NCBI RefSeq assembly: GCF_030718205.1
Contig: NZ_JAUZQF010000006.1
Coordinates: 424,471-488,470 of the forward strand
Direction of reading: 5' to 3'
DNA: 64,000 nt
DNA from: Nonomuraea turcica
Lineage (GTDB): Bacteria > Actinomycetota > Actinomycetes > Streptosporangiales > Streptosporangiaceae
Both the position numbers and the translations under genes were made by a program. Of this stretch, positions 15,064-24,148 are shown one piece after another. Below the pieces are notes generated by a model that worked only from the letters and a program-made list of their open reading frames with translations, was not told the origin of the DNA and made no database searches. How positions within the stretch are numbered: position 1 is the first letter of the stretch; each line of letters begins with the position of its first letter.

Positions 15064-16632
15064 TCAGTACGGAGCGTCGAGGATGCGTCCGTCCGCGGTG
15101 CCGATGAGGACACGGTCGTTCTCCGGTACCGCGAGCGATGTCCCGGAGGTGGGCATGCCGTGGACGGTCAGCGACTGCCTCCAGCGGGGCCTGCCGTCCG
15201 CGGCGCCCAAGGCAACGACCTCGCCCGAGTCCAGCGCCACCAGGACGGTGTCCCCAGCGGCGTCCATCGCCGTGACGACGGCTTCGCATTCGTAGACCCA
15301 TTCGGGCTCGCCGTCCGCCCGCCGCCGCACCACGAACGCCGCGATCCGCCAGTGACTGTCGGGTGCGACGGTGGCGGCATGGACCAGTGCGCCCGGCAAC
15401 CGGACGCCAGGCCCGCCGGAGAGCCGGGCACCGCGTCCGGCGTCCCAGTCCAGGGGGAACAGCGGCCGGACCGCGCCGGAAGGCTCCAGGGCCGCAATCC
15501 ACACGCCGTGCGGTGTGGACTGGAGGAACAGCAGCTCCGAGCTCCGGCGGATGACGAAGGTGGTGTTGGCGAACTCGTACTGGCCCAGGTCGAGAGGCGC
15601 CGACTCCTGCTGATCAGGGGACACCAGGATGGTGGCGGCCTCGGTGGGGGCGTGCCGGGTGTCCCGCAGCATCACCCAGCCGTCCTGCCTCCCGGTCACC
15701 GCGACAGGGGTCTGCGAACCGGCGGGACGCAGTACCTCGCCGTTCTGGAGCGACAGGCGTTCGGCGCCGTTCGGCCGGTACCGCACCCGGGGTCCATCCC
15801 AGACGGGCTTCCACTGGATCTCCACCCAGGCCGCCCGCTGATCCGGCGTCACCACGATCCGCCTGCCACCACCACCGGGCACCGGCGCCACCCACTCCCG
15901 CAGACCGGACGGCAGCCACGACTCCAGCCGCACCCCGTCCAGCGCGGCCAGGACCCGGCCGTCGCGCAGCAACTCCACCGCCCGGACCTGGCGGCGCGGT
16001 GTAAAGGTCATGGCGCTGAGCGATTCCAGGGTGCGATGTGCCGCCTCCGGAGCGTCTGGGGCCACCGACGGCACGCGTTCTCCGGTCAGCTCGGCCGGAC
16101 CGATCGACTTGGCGGGCAGGGCCGCCCAGTCGTCACGGGCGATGGACGGCGCGAAACACCAGGTGTCATGCTCGCCGCTGTCGTCGTCGATCGCGGCCAG
16201 GACCAGGTCGAGGTGGCGTTCGTTCCGCCACCGCGCGGACCGGACCTCCCTGTCCCAGGCGAAGGCGGAGACGGCCTCACCCGAGAGCAGGTCAAGCAGG
16301 AGCAACTCGCCTTTGTAGAAGAAGCCGCCGTCGTAGCTTCCGGTGCCAATGGCCGCCAGCGGCAGCACCGGGTGGAACGCGATCGTGTTGACCGGCCACC
16401 GCGACGGCAGCAGGTACCGGCAGCGCAGGCCGTCCATGCCGTAGACCCCGATGCGGTGGGCGCTCAGCACGCTGGTGAGGGTGCCGGGCTGCCACCCGGG
16501 CGGGCCGACCGCGCCACTGGCGACGACGAGCCCCCGCGGCTCGCTGACGGCCGCCACCGACGGAAAACCGATCTCGGCGAAGGGACGGTCGCCAAGGACA
16601 CGATTGACGATCAGCGGATCCGGCACGGGCAC
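15064..16632 (-). CDS. WD40/PQQ-like beta-propeller protein, 522 aa
   Basis: It has no signal peptide or membrane segment, so it is probably cytosolic. The chain is a succession of four-stranded blade-like repeats, with hydrophobic strand, DG/GD turn, then R-W or W-x-R, for example LDLLSGEAVSAFAWD, GRVLAALDGVRLESW, TVLVALDSGEVVALG, and the final VLIGTADGRILDAPY. The last blades resemble PQQ/quinoprotein-type repeats. Function is unknown; propellers usually bind proteins or act as scaffolds. A second propeller gene on the same strand lies about 800 bp upstream, with only fragments between, so the two may once have formed one operon. Confidence 0.7.
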   Translation of the reverse strand: MPVPDPLIVNRVLGDRPFAEIGFPSVAAVSEPRGLVVASGAVGPPGWQPGTLTSVLSAHRIGVYGMDGLRCRYLLPSRWPVNTIAFHPVLPLAAIGTGSYDGGFFYKGELLLLDLLSGEAVSAFAWDREVRSARWRNERHLDLVLAAIDDDSGEHDTWCFAPSIARDDWAALPAKSIGPAELTGERVPSVAPDAPEAAHRTLESLSAMTFTPRRQVRAVELLRDGRVLAALDGVRLESWLPSGLREWVAPVPGGGGRRIVVTPDQRAAWVEIQWKPVWDGPRVRYRPNGAERLSLQNGEVLRPAGSQTPVAVTGRQDGWVMLRDTRHAPTEAATILVSPDQQESAPLDLGQYEFANTTFVIRRSSELLFLQSTPHGVWIAALEPSGAVRPLFPLDWDAGRGARLSGGPGVRLPGALVHAATVAPDSHWRIAAFVVRRRADGEPEWVYECEAVVTAMDAAGDTVLVALDSGEVVALGAADGRPRWRQSLTVHGMPTSGTSLAVPENDRVLIGTADGRILDAPY

Positions 16633-16814
16633 CTTCCAGGGACGGCGAGTCGGACCATCCTCGCAGTTCTTTCAAAGTTCCGGCTCAGGGGCCTCGCCTC
16701 CTGACCGTGCCCGGGCGAGTGCGGAGCCCTGCGCGGATCATCGGGATTACCAGGCCAACTGGGATCTCGCAAAGGCGCCCCCGTCAGAGCTGACACCGAG
16801 TTCAAAAGCCACAA

Positions 16815-17030
16815 CCCTCCTTCCGGCTGGCCGAACGGCTCCGCGAACTCGACATCTACTCCGGCCAGGCCCGATCCACCGCCCTGTTCCAACTCGCGAC
16901 CGACCTGCCCGCGGCCGTCTTGGCGCGCATGCTCGGCATCCACATCGGCGTCGCGGTCGCATGGCAACGCGCCAGCAGCGGCGACTGGGCCACCTACGCT
17001 GCCGAAGTCAGTCGCAGAGCACCCCACTGA
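16815..17030 (+). pseudogene. Site-specific recombinase, C-terminal remnant
   Basis: The frame reads RLAERLRELDIYSGQARSTA, then DLPAAVLARMLGIHIGVAVA and WQRASSGDWATYAAEVSRR before TGA. This is the conserved C-terminal tail of large actinobacterial integrases found in multi-recombinase transposons. No catalytic part is present. A relic inserted between the two propeller genes. Confidence 0.6.
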
Positions 17031-17104
17031 CGAGAGGCATTCAGACACTTGGAATATCCGACGTCGCCAGGGCTGCCTACCCACGCCGACCTCAAAGACG
17101 CCGT

Positions 17105-17340
17105 CAGCCATCTCCCCACCGATCAGTAGGGCCACCGCTGAACTGGGCGAACTCAATCGCGTGTACCTGGCTGCACGAGCCTTACCGACACCTCGCGACC
17201 GGTCGACCGGCCTGTGGCGGCAGAAGGACGAGGCTCTGCTGTCGTACCGCTCGACGGGCGTCTGGGAGCCGGTCGCCCGGATGGACGTGCGCGCCCTCGC
17301 CGTCATGGACCGCGGACTTCCTTTGCGGCATGCCCGTTGA
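17105..17340 (+). pseudogene. Unknown protein fragment
   Basis: One frame has good protein character (ELGELNRVYLAARALPTPRD, then LWRQKDEALLSYRSTGVWEP and MDVRALAVMDRG) and ends at TGA 17340 after a few odd codons. No start codon or family is recognised. Likely a truncated gene. Confidence 0.3.
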
Positions 17341-17467
17341 TCTCGGCGGTGATGGTGAACGGTCCCGGCTCGGCCTGGGTCGGCCAACCCGCGGCCACCA
17401 GCCACTTGACCCGCGGTGTTTCCGCCGGTGCCGGACACCTGGTCAAGCGCCTCACCAGTGTCCAGCC

Positions 17468-19222
17468 CTAGGCGAGCTTGTCTGCCAAGGCGGTGTGGAT
17501 CCGGCGGGCCTGCTTCGGCGGGAAGCCGCGGACCTGCACGATCACTCGGCCGACACGTATGAGGTGGGCGGCGATCAGCGAATCCGGGTCGGCCATGACC
17601 TCGGCCCGGCCGCCCGCGGTCGGCTTGCCACGGAACAGCACGTCGGCGTCCTCCGGCCGGGCCGCGACCCAGACCACCGTTAGATTCACCCACCAACCGC
17701 CGGCCAGGTGGGCTTCACACTCGGAGTAGGGGACCTTGACGTCCCCAACCGCGCGCGGGTTGTCCAGTTTGTTCCGCCCGTCCGGCCGCCGCCCGTCGCG
17801 GCGCCCGGGAACGGTCCTGACGAGGTCGAGGCAGTCCGGCCAGTCCTTCGGATTCACCCCCGCGAGTTCGACCGGTCCGGCGGCCGGCGTGCTGCTGTGG
17901 GCGGACAGCCGGTAGGGAGCGGGCCGGTGTTCGGGCGGCCCGCCGTGCAGCACGAGCAGCCGGTCCCCAACGGCGTCAATCCAGGCAACCGGGCCGTTGT
18001 CCGGGCCTGTGGACACCGGCAGCGCGGAGACCGTACCGGCGCCAAGGTCCGCCACGCCGATCTGTTCCGGCAGCGCGTACGGTGCCCAGTGTGGCGGGTC
18101 GAAGTGGGCGCCCCGCCAGCTGTAGAGGCGGTTCCCCACGAGGGCCCAAACCGTGTGGTGGACCGGCAGCGTCACCTGCCGCCGGCGGCCGTCCGCGAGT
18201 GTGACGAGTGTGGCCCGGTGCGCCACCACCTTCTGGTCGGCGTCCAGCACGGGTTCCACGGCCACGAGGTGGCCGTTCATGAGTTCCATCCGGCAGACGG
18301 GCTTGCAGGCGCCGTCCAGCCCCTTCGTCCGGTCGGTGGTCCTCCCCGCCCGGTCGATCACCGACGGATCCTCGCCTTCCCTCAGGATCAGCGTGTAACC
18401 CTCCGCCACGGAGATGAGCGTGCCCATGCTGAACGGGGCGGTGGCGGTCCACAGATGCCGCCCGGTGGCGGGGTCGAACCCGAACAGTTTGCCGGTGGCC
18501 GAGGGGAAGCAGAACTCCCAGGCGACGAACACGCTGCCGTCCACCGACCTGCCGTCGCCGGTCCTCGCCACGAGATCCAGGGAGCAGTCCTCCTTGTCCG
18601 GCTTGTACGGCGCGACCCAGCGGGACGCGCCGGTGCGCACGTCCACCCCCTCGATCGAGTTGGGGCCGTTCTCGTTCTGATGTCGCACCGGCAGCACCCC
18701 CGGCCCGATCAGCAGCCGACCCGAGTGGTCTCCGACGTGGAGTTCCTTCGCGGTGGCCCAGAGCCGCCTGCCCGTCCCGGTGTCCAACGCGGTGACCCGG
18801 GTGGCGGTGAGGTCGTCGGAACGGGAGCCGGTGCGGATCGCGGTGCGGATCACCACGGTGTCCCCGGTCGCTCCCAGGCTGATCAGCTCGCGGCCGGGTT
18901 CGCGGTAATGCCACAGCTCCGCGCCGGTGGCCGGGTTCCTGACCGTGAACCCGTCGGGTGCATGGACGAAGAGCCGCCCGTCGTGCAGGGTGACCACGGC
19001 GGTCTGCTTGCCCTGGGAGTCGCCGAGGTCGATTCCCCACTCCTGGCGAAGCACGCCTGGGGCCGGTCCCGAGGCGGTCAGACGGGCCGGCCGTGCCGTA
19101 CTCGTGGTGTGGTCTGTCCTGATCTCGGGCGCGTCGGGAGGCTTCGGCGCCGAGGGGGGCGACGTGCAGCCGGTGAGCAGCAGCACCAAGGCGGCGAGGG
19201 GAGCGATTGTTGTCCGTAACAC
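17468..19222 (-). CDS. Lipoprotein with PQQ-like beta-propeller, 584 aa
   Basis: The N-terminus is a lipoprotein signal (hydrophobic ALVLLL followed by lipobox LTGC), then a Pro/Ser-rich linker, so it should be anchored on the outer face of the membrane. The body has repeated propeller blades with the PQQ-type signature: TGAELWHYREPGRELISLG, TGRRLWATAKELHVGDHSG, and TGRHLWTATAPF. Pairs of cysteines occur (DGACKPVCRM, KEDC/EFCF). The C-terminal 130 residues are not obviously propeller. Function is unknown; it could sense or scaffold something at the cell surface. It is the likely functional partner of the cytosolic propeller protein downstream. Confidence 0.78.
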   Translation of the reverse strand: MLRTTIAPLAALVLLLTGCTSPPSAPKPPDAPEIRTDHTTSTARPARLTASGPAPGVLRQEWGIDLGDSQGKQTAVVTLHDGRLFVHAPDGFTVRNPATGAELWHYREPGRELISLGATGDTVVIRTAIRTGSRSDDLTATRVTALDTGTGRRLWATAKELHVGDHSGRLLIGPGVLPVRHQNENGPNSIEGVDVRTGASRWVAPYKPDKEDCSLDLVARTGDGRSVDGSVFVAWEFCFPSATGKLFGFDPATGRHLWTATAPFSMGTLISVAEGYTLILREGEDPSVIDRAGRTTDRTKGLDGACKPVCRMELMNGHLVAVEPVLDADQKVVAHRATLVTLADGRRRQVTLPVHHTVWALVGNRLYSWRGAHFDPPHWAPYALPEQIGVADLGAGTVSALPVSTGPDNGPVAWIDAVGDRLLVLHGGPPEHRPAPYRLSAHSSTPAAGPVELAGVNPKDWPDCLDLVRTVPGRRDGRRPDGRNKLDNPRAVGDVKVPYSECEAHLAGGWWVNLTVVWVAARPEDADVLFRGKPTAGGRAEVMADPDSLIAAHLIRVGRVIVQVRGFPPKQARRIHTALADKLA

Positions 19223-19326
19223 CCGAGTGACGCTAGAGACAGCGGATAGCGCCCCGCTTGCATCCCGCTAACAGATCACTCGGCGAGCCCCGTGCCGTTC
19301 AACGCCGGGCCCTGCGAGGGGAGCGG

Positions 19327-19750
19327 TCAGATGCGACCCAGCTTCTCGGCGAGGGCGGCGTGCATCGCATCGCGACGTTGGCAAGATCCGCCACCTCGAC
19401 CACGCGTCCCGGTCGAGGTGTGCGTTTCGGCATCCAGCACCTCCTGGATCCGCTCCACCGTCCGCGCGCTGACGCCCAACTCGACCACCTTAGACTTGAT
19501 GCGCTCCGCCAGCGAATGGGCCGCCGTGTCGGCGCACCACGCCCATCAGGCCGCCCTCTCGGTCACCGACACGCGCGCCAGCGGTTGCAACGGCACCGAT
19601 GCCAAAACGGCCGCGAGGAGATCCCAACGACCGCCGGGTCGAAGTCCAGCAGCATCCGATGATCGCGCTCCAGCCAGGAGTCATACCCCACGTGCCTGCC
19701 GACGGCCGCCGACCACGACAACAGCCTTCTGCACCACCAAGATCGAAGCC
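19327..19750 (-). pseudogene. Tn7-like transposase remnants (TnsA and TnsB pieces)
   Basis: Reading leftward, the first part gives GRHVGYDSWLERDHRMLLDF then DPAVVGISSRPFW, the N-terminal endonuclease signature of TnsA-like subunits. After a frameshift and an in-frame TGA it continues as ERIKSKVVELGVSARTVERI, then QEVLDAETHTSTGTRGRG. I recognise this as the N-terminal helix-turn-helix region of the partner TnsB-type (Mu-like DDE) transposase. Most of both genes is deleted. The fragment lies directly inside a repeat-bearing transposon end at 19762-19846, in the arrangement known for Tn7 right ends. Confidence 0.6.
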
Positions 19751-19761
19751 GAAGGCGGAAT

Positions 19762-19846
19762 CCGACAACTCAACCTGAACACCGACACGAGTATCGACAA
19801 CACCACGCGGACACCGACAACTTCAGCTGCAACCGACAATCTGACA
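19762..19846 (-). mobile_element. Tn7-like transposon right end with multiple transposase-binding repeats
   Basis: Six copies of the heptamer CCGACAA or close variants lie at 19762, 19782, 19794, 19814, 19833 and 19841, mostly about 20 bp apart. Read from outside inwards on the minus strand the terminus is TGTCAGATTGTCGGTT, with the 5'-TGT expected of Tn7/Tn5053-type elements. The tnsA remnant sits just inside. No matching left end is seen in the window. Confidence 0.6.
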
Positions 19847-19890
19847 ACCATCATTGCCATAAGTAATCCTCAAATGTCATCCTTTCACCC

Positions 19891-19951
19891 AACAAGATCA
19901 AAACAAAATAACAAGATCAAAATAAGAACTCACGTATGGCTCCGCCATACG
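19891..19951 (+). other. Candidate oriT of the adjacent relaxase
   Basis: In an AT-rich patch unlike its surroundings, the 13-mer AACAAGATCAAAA is repeated (19891-19903 and 19910-19922). It is followed by a perfect hairpin CGTATGGC-TCC-GCCATACG (19933-19951), 56 bp before the relaxase start. Direct repeats plus an inverted repeat just upstream of a relaxase gene is the usual layout of MobF-type transfer origins. The nic site is not identified. Confidence 0.5.
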
Positions 19952-20007
19952 ACGGGACAGCGCCCAAGCCCCCACCCCTGGCGGCGCGGGCCGGGGGGTG
20001 ATCGAAG

Positions 20008-23000
20008 GTGGCGTGGGTCACGGTGCTCGGTCCCGACCCCGCGCAGATCGACTACCGGCTGCGCGAAGGCGCCGGCTGCGACCAGGTGACCTACCGGCTG
20101 GCCGACGGCGCGGCCAATGGTGAGGCCGCGCCGGTTCTCCCGGAGTGGGAGAAGGGACACGGGCTGACGTGGATCGGCGCCGGTCTCGCCCAGTTCGGGA
20201 TCGATGGGATGACGGTGGGCGCCCCGCTGACCACCGCCGAGCATCACCAGGCCGCCCGCCGGTTGATGGACGGGTGCCACCCGGACACCGGCGAGCAGTT
20301 GGTGGAGCCGAAGAAGGCGACCAGCCCGCTGTCGCAACTGGCCGGCGAGGCGTTGCTGGCGGCGCTGCAGCAGGCCGCCGCCGAGCACGGCGGCACGGTG
20401 GAGGACCTGGTCGCGGGAGTGAAGTGGGCCGTGGCCCGGGCCGGCAGGCTGGAGCGCGGGGTGGCTCGGCGCGGCGCGGCTTACAAAATCCCGATCGGGG
20501 ACGCCGAGCGGCTGGCGGCCGCCGCCGGTCTGGACCTGGACGCGCTGTACGATGCGGACCGGCTGGAGGCCGCGCGTGCTCACCGCGATGCTCGGGTGCA
20601 GGTCGGCAACCGCGGTTATGACGTGACCCTGGATCTGCCAAAGAGCGTGAGCGTGTGGTACGGGCTGGCCGATCCCGAGTTAGCCCAAGGGATCGAGGAC
20701 GCCTTCGCGCAAGCCGTGGCCGACACGGTGGCCGCCATCGAGCGGTGGGCCGGCTACGGCATCCGCGGGCAGAAGGGCGACGGCAAGCTCGGCAGGCGGG
20801 TGGAGGGCACCGGCCTGGCGGGCTGGATCATGTGGCACCGATCGGCCCGGCCGACCGGCGGGCAGGTCGGCGACCCGCATCTGCATGCGCACGTCGTGCT
20901 CGCGAACATGACGCGCTGCGTCGACGGCGCGTGGGGCGTGTTCGGCGACGGCGGCCGCGATCTGTACCGGCACGACAAGGCCGTCGGCACCCTGGTCCAG
21001 GCCCGGCTGCGGCGCCTGCTCACCGAGCGGTACGGCATCGCCTGGACGCGCGACCCCCGCACCGGCGCATGGGAGATCGCCGGCATCGGCGCCGAGCTGC
21101 GGGAGCTGTACTCCAAGCGCGGCGAGCAGGTCGCCGCTGAGCTGCTCGGCGCGATGGGCCTGGACGACGTCACCACGGCGAGCACCGCCCAGCGCAAGAT
21201 GGCCGGCGCCCGGACCCGCGAGGCCAAGAACAGCGCCCCGGCCGGGCCGCTGGACACCCGGGCGTCCTGGCGCGCGCAGGCCCGCGCCGCCGGCCACGAC
21301 CCGGCCGCCGTGACCGCCGCCTGCCTGGGCTCCGCCAGCGGCCTGCCGGAGCGGCCCAGCCCGGCCGCGATCGCCGCGTGGATCTGGCGGCCCGACGACG
21401 GCCTGACCGGCCACACCAAAATCGTCTCCCGGGCCGACGTGCTCGCCGAAGTGATGGACGCGCTGCCGGACGGCGTCGCGAATCTGGCCGACGCCGACGC
21501 GCTCACCGACCAGGTGCTACGGCACGGCCCGGTGGTGCACCTGGCGACGCCCGCCAGCGCCGTCACCTTGACCAACGGCCAGTGCTACACCTCCACCGAC
21601 GTCACCAGCGCCGAACAGATCGCGCTGGCGGCCGCGCGCGCCGGATACGGCGCGGGCCTGGCCGTGGTCGACCCGGTCGCCGCCGAGCTCGCGATGCAGG
21701 CCTTCGAGGCCGGCGCCGACCTGGCGCTGTCGGACTCCCAGCGCGCCGTGCTGGCCCGGCTGCTCGGCGACGGGCACGCGGTGGAGGCGGTCATCGGCGT
21801 GGCCGGCGCGGGCAAGACCACCCTCATGTCCGCCGCCCGCAGCGCGTGGGAAAGCCGCGGCCTGGTCGTCGCCGGCGCCGCCACCGCCGCGGTGGCCGCG
21901 ATGGGGCTGGCCGCCGAGTCCGGCATCACCTCCAGCACCATCGCCAGCTGGCTGCGGCGCATCGAGCGCGGGCCCGGCCTGGACGGCATCGACGTCCTGG
22001 TCGTCGACGAAGCCGCGATCGCCGACGACCGGCACCTGGCCGCCCTGCTCACCGAAGCCCGCCGCACCGCCACGAAGACGGTCCTCATCGGCGACCCGGT
22101 CCAGCTGCGCGCCATCGGCGTCGGCGGCACCTTCGCCGCGATCCACCGCCAGGTCGACGGGCTACTGCTGAGCGAGAACCGGCGCCAGCGCCATCTCGGC
22201 GAGCGGGCCGCCCTCGCACTGTGGCGCGACGGGCAGCGGGAGGAGGCGCTGCGCACCTGGAGCCAAGCCGGACGGGTGCATGCCGGGCGCACTGCGGACG
22301 ACACCATGGCGGCGATGCTGACCGACTGGCAGCAGGCCCGCCTCCGCTACGCCGGCGACGTGCACGCCGAGCTGGCCGCCGTGGCGCTGCTGGCCGGCAG
22401 CAACGCCGACGTCGACCGGCTCAACCATGCGGCCCGGGCGCTGCGCCGCGCCGCCGGCGAACTGTCCGGCCCCGAGGTGCGCAACCGGCAGCCCGGCGGC
22501 CGCACCCTCGCCCTGGCCGTCGGCGACCACGTGCGCATCCACACCAACGACTACCGGGCCCGCCGCGGCCAGGGCGCCAACGTGCTCAACGGCTACCGCG
22601 GCCGCGTGATGGCGTTCGACGCCCAGCGCCGGGTGCTGGTCGAATGGCGCGCCCCGCACCCCGACGGCCCGCGGCTGGAACGGGAGTGGATCACACCCGG
22701 CTACATCGCCGCCGGCGGTCTGAGCCACGGCACCGCCATGACGGTGGCCGCCACCCAGGGCGCCACCGTCGACCGCGCGCTGGTCTACGGCTACGGCTTG
22801 GACCCGCACAGCCTGTATGCGGCGATGTCGCGCGACCGCGAGGCCGCCCGCCTGTACCTGCCGCGCGAGCTGCTGGAGAGCGACGCCGACCGGGCCCGGC
22901 TCGGCGAGCCGGACAGCTACGCTGTCGAGCTGGATCGCGCGCTGGCCGCCTACGCCGCCACCCTGCAAGGCGATCGCGCCGATCGGCTGGTCACCGCCGC

Positions 23001-24096
23001 GCCCGAGCCGATCGCCCACCAGCGAGCCGCCGAGCGCGCCGCCGAGCGGGATGCCGACTGGGATGCCGGTGGCCGCCCGGGCGACGCCGAGCACGCCACC
23101 CCAACCGCGGCGGCCGCCGAGCCGCCGGCCGACCCCGAGGCCGAACGCGCCCGGCGGGAGCTGCAGGACGCCGAGCGCGAGGCGAGGGCCGCCGTCGAGC
23201 GGGCCAGCGCGCTACTGCGCCTGACCCAGCTCCCACTCGGCGTGGGCTTGCTGACCGACGCGCAGTTAGACGGGCGGGTGCGACCGCTCGCCGAGCGCGT
23301 CGCCGCGGCGGCCGCGCAAGTCGAGACCGCCGAGCAGCACGCCCGCCGCTACGCCCGCGACGGCGGCGGCCCCGCCGAGCGCGCCCTGGAGGAGACCCGG
23401 GCCCGGCTCGCCGAGCAACTCGCCCAGATCGAGGCCGCCGAGCGAGCGGCGACGCGGCTGCAACAGGCCCGCCAGACCGTGCTCGACAGCCGCGAGCAGA
23501 TCCGCCTACTCGGGCAGCACGAGGCCGACCTCGCGCGCGAGCTCGACGGGCTGGGCCGTCTGCGACCCGCGCACCGGGCCCGCCGCCGCGAGCTGGGAGC
23601 CGCGCTCCCGCTCATCGGCGAGGACCTGGCCGCCGCGCGCGAGCGCCTGGCCCCGATCCTCGCGGAGGGCCCGGCCCTGGAAGCGGCCGCCCGACGGGCC
23701 GCCGCCGCAGCCCCACCCGCTGCCGACTGGCCGCTGATCCGGCGCCACCAGGACCTCGAACGCGACGTCGATGCCGCCCGGCGCACCGCCCGGGCCCGCG
23801 ACGTCGACGCCGCCGCGCACCGGGCCGCCCAGGCCCGCCACGTTCATGACCTGGCCCAGCAGCACCTGGCCGCCCTCCAGGACGAACACCAGCGCCGCGC
23901 CGACCTGCCGCCCGACGAGCGTGACCTTGAACGTGCCGCCCGCGCCGAGCACGCCAAACGCCAGCGCGCGGCGGCCGCCCAACTCGACGGACCCACCCGG
24001 CCCACGCCCGGCCTGCAGCTCGACCAGCAGCGCCAGCCGTACCGGCCGCCACCACCGTCACGGGGAGTCGACCGAGGGCCCGGGCTGAGTCGCTGA
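20008..24096 (+). CDS. MobF-type conjugative relaxase-helicase (TraA/TrwC-like), 1362 aa
   Basis: The N-terminal TrwC relaxase domain shows the metal-binding triad GDPHLHAHVV near residue 290 and the preceding DLPKSVSVWYG motif. Tyrosines at about 16 and 29 are candidates for nicking. A superfamily-1 helicase follows: Walker A GVAGAGKTTLM near 597, Walker B VLVVDEAAI near 664, motif III GDPVQLRAIG, and the late AAMSRDREAARLYL. The last 350 residues are an Ala/Arg/Glu-rich coiled coil. Such proteins nick oriT and unwind the transferred strand. GTG 20008 is the first start; another in-frame GTG is close by. No coupling ATPase or mating-channel genes are visible, so the element may be mobilised in trans. 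Confidence 0.9.
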   Translation: MAWVTVLGPDPAQIDYRLREGAGCDQVTYRLADGAANGEAAPVLPEWEKGHGLTWIGAGLAQFGIDGMTVGAPLTTAEHHQAARRLMDGCHPDTGEQLVEPKKATSPLSQLAGEALLAALQQAAAEHGGTVEDLVAGVKWAVARAGRLERGVARRGAAYKIPIGDAERLAAAAGLDLDALYDADRLEAARAHRDARVQVGNRGYDVTLDLPKSVSVWYGLADPELAQGIEDAFAQAVADTVAAIERWAGYGIRGQKGDGKLGRRVEGTGLAGWIMWHRSARPTGGQVGDPHLHAHVVLANMTRCVDGAWGVFGDGGRDLYRHDKAVGTLVQARLRRLLTERYGIAWTRDPRTGAWEIAGIGAELRELYSKRGEQVAAELLGAMGLDDVTTASTAQRKMAGARTREAKNSAPAGPLDTRASWRAQARAAGHDPAAVTAACLGSASGLPERPSPAAIAAWIWRPDDGLTGHTKIVSRADVLAEVMDALPDGVANLADADALTDQVLRHGPVVHLATPASAVTLTNGQCYTSTDVTSAEQIALAAARAGYGAGLAVVDPVAAELAMQAFEAGADLALSDSQRAVLARLLGDGHAVEAVIGVAGAGKTTLMSAARSAWESRGLVVAGAATAAVAAMGLAAESGITSSTIASWLRRIERGPGLDGIDVLVVDEAAIADDRHLAALLTEARRTATKTVLIGDPVQLRAIGVGGTFAAIHRQVDGLLLSENRRQRHLGERAALALWRDGQREEALRTWSQAGRVHAGRTADDTMAAMLTDWQQARLRYAGDVHAELAAVALLAGSNADVDRLNHAARALRRAAGELSGPEVRNRQPGGRTLALAVGDHVRIHTNDYRARRGQGANVLNGYRGRVMAFDAQRRVLVEWRAPHPDGPRLEREWITPGYIAAGGLSHGTAMTVAATQGATVDRALVYGYGLDPHSLYAAMSRDREAARLYLPRELLESDADRARLGEPDSYAVELDRALAAYAATLQGDRADRLVTAAPEPIAHQRAAERAAERDADWDAGGRPGDAEHATPTAAAAEPPADPEAERARRELQDAEREARAAVERASALLRLTQLPLGVGLLTDAQLDGRVRPLAERVAAAAAQVETAEQHARRYARDGGGPAERALEETRARLAEQLAQIEAAERAATRLQQARQTVLDSREQIRLLGQHEADLARELDGLGRLRPAHRARRRELGAALPLIGEDLAAARERLAPILAEGPALEAAARRAAAAAPPAADWPLIRRHQDLERDVDAARRTARARDVDAAAHRAAQARHVHDLAQQHLAALQDEHQRRADLPPDERDLERAARAEHAKRQRAAAAQLDGPTRPTPGLQLDQQRQPYRPPPPSRGVDRGPGLSR

Positions 24097-24148
24097 TCCC
24101 CGGTCCCCCGCCGGGGGACCGGCGAGCGGCGGGGCCCCGGGGATCAGC
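24093..24148. terminator. Bidirectional hairpin terminator region
   Basis: A 10-bp perfect stem CCGGTCCCCC/GGGGGACCGG (24100-24109 and 24113-24122) is nested inside a longer CTGATCCCCGG/CCGGGGATCAG pairing. It lies between the convergent relaxase gene and the next minus-strand gene. There is no strong T-run. Confidence 0.6.

Noticed and set aside
14761..16704. Long plus-strand frame opposite the propeller gene
   Set aside because: No sensible domain; the minus strand shows repeated blade motifs.
19762..19846. CRISPR-like array
   Set aside because: Repeat units are only 7 bp and spacing is irregular, with no longer conserved repeat; better explained as transposase-binding sites at a Tn7-like end.
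19292..20089. 265-codon plus-strand frame before the relaxase
   Set aside because: It crosses a transposon end and the candidate oriT, and has Ser/Arg/Thr low complexity; minus-strand TnsA-like fragments explain the region.
21378..23849. Very long +1-shifted frame inside the relaxase gene
   Set aside because: Arg/Pro/Gly-only composition; a GC-driven shadow of the true relaxase frame, which has all catalytic motifs.
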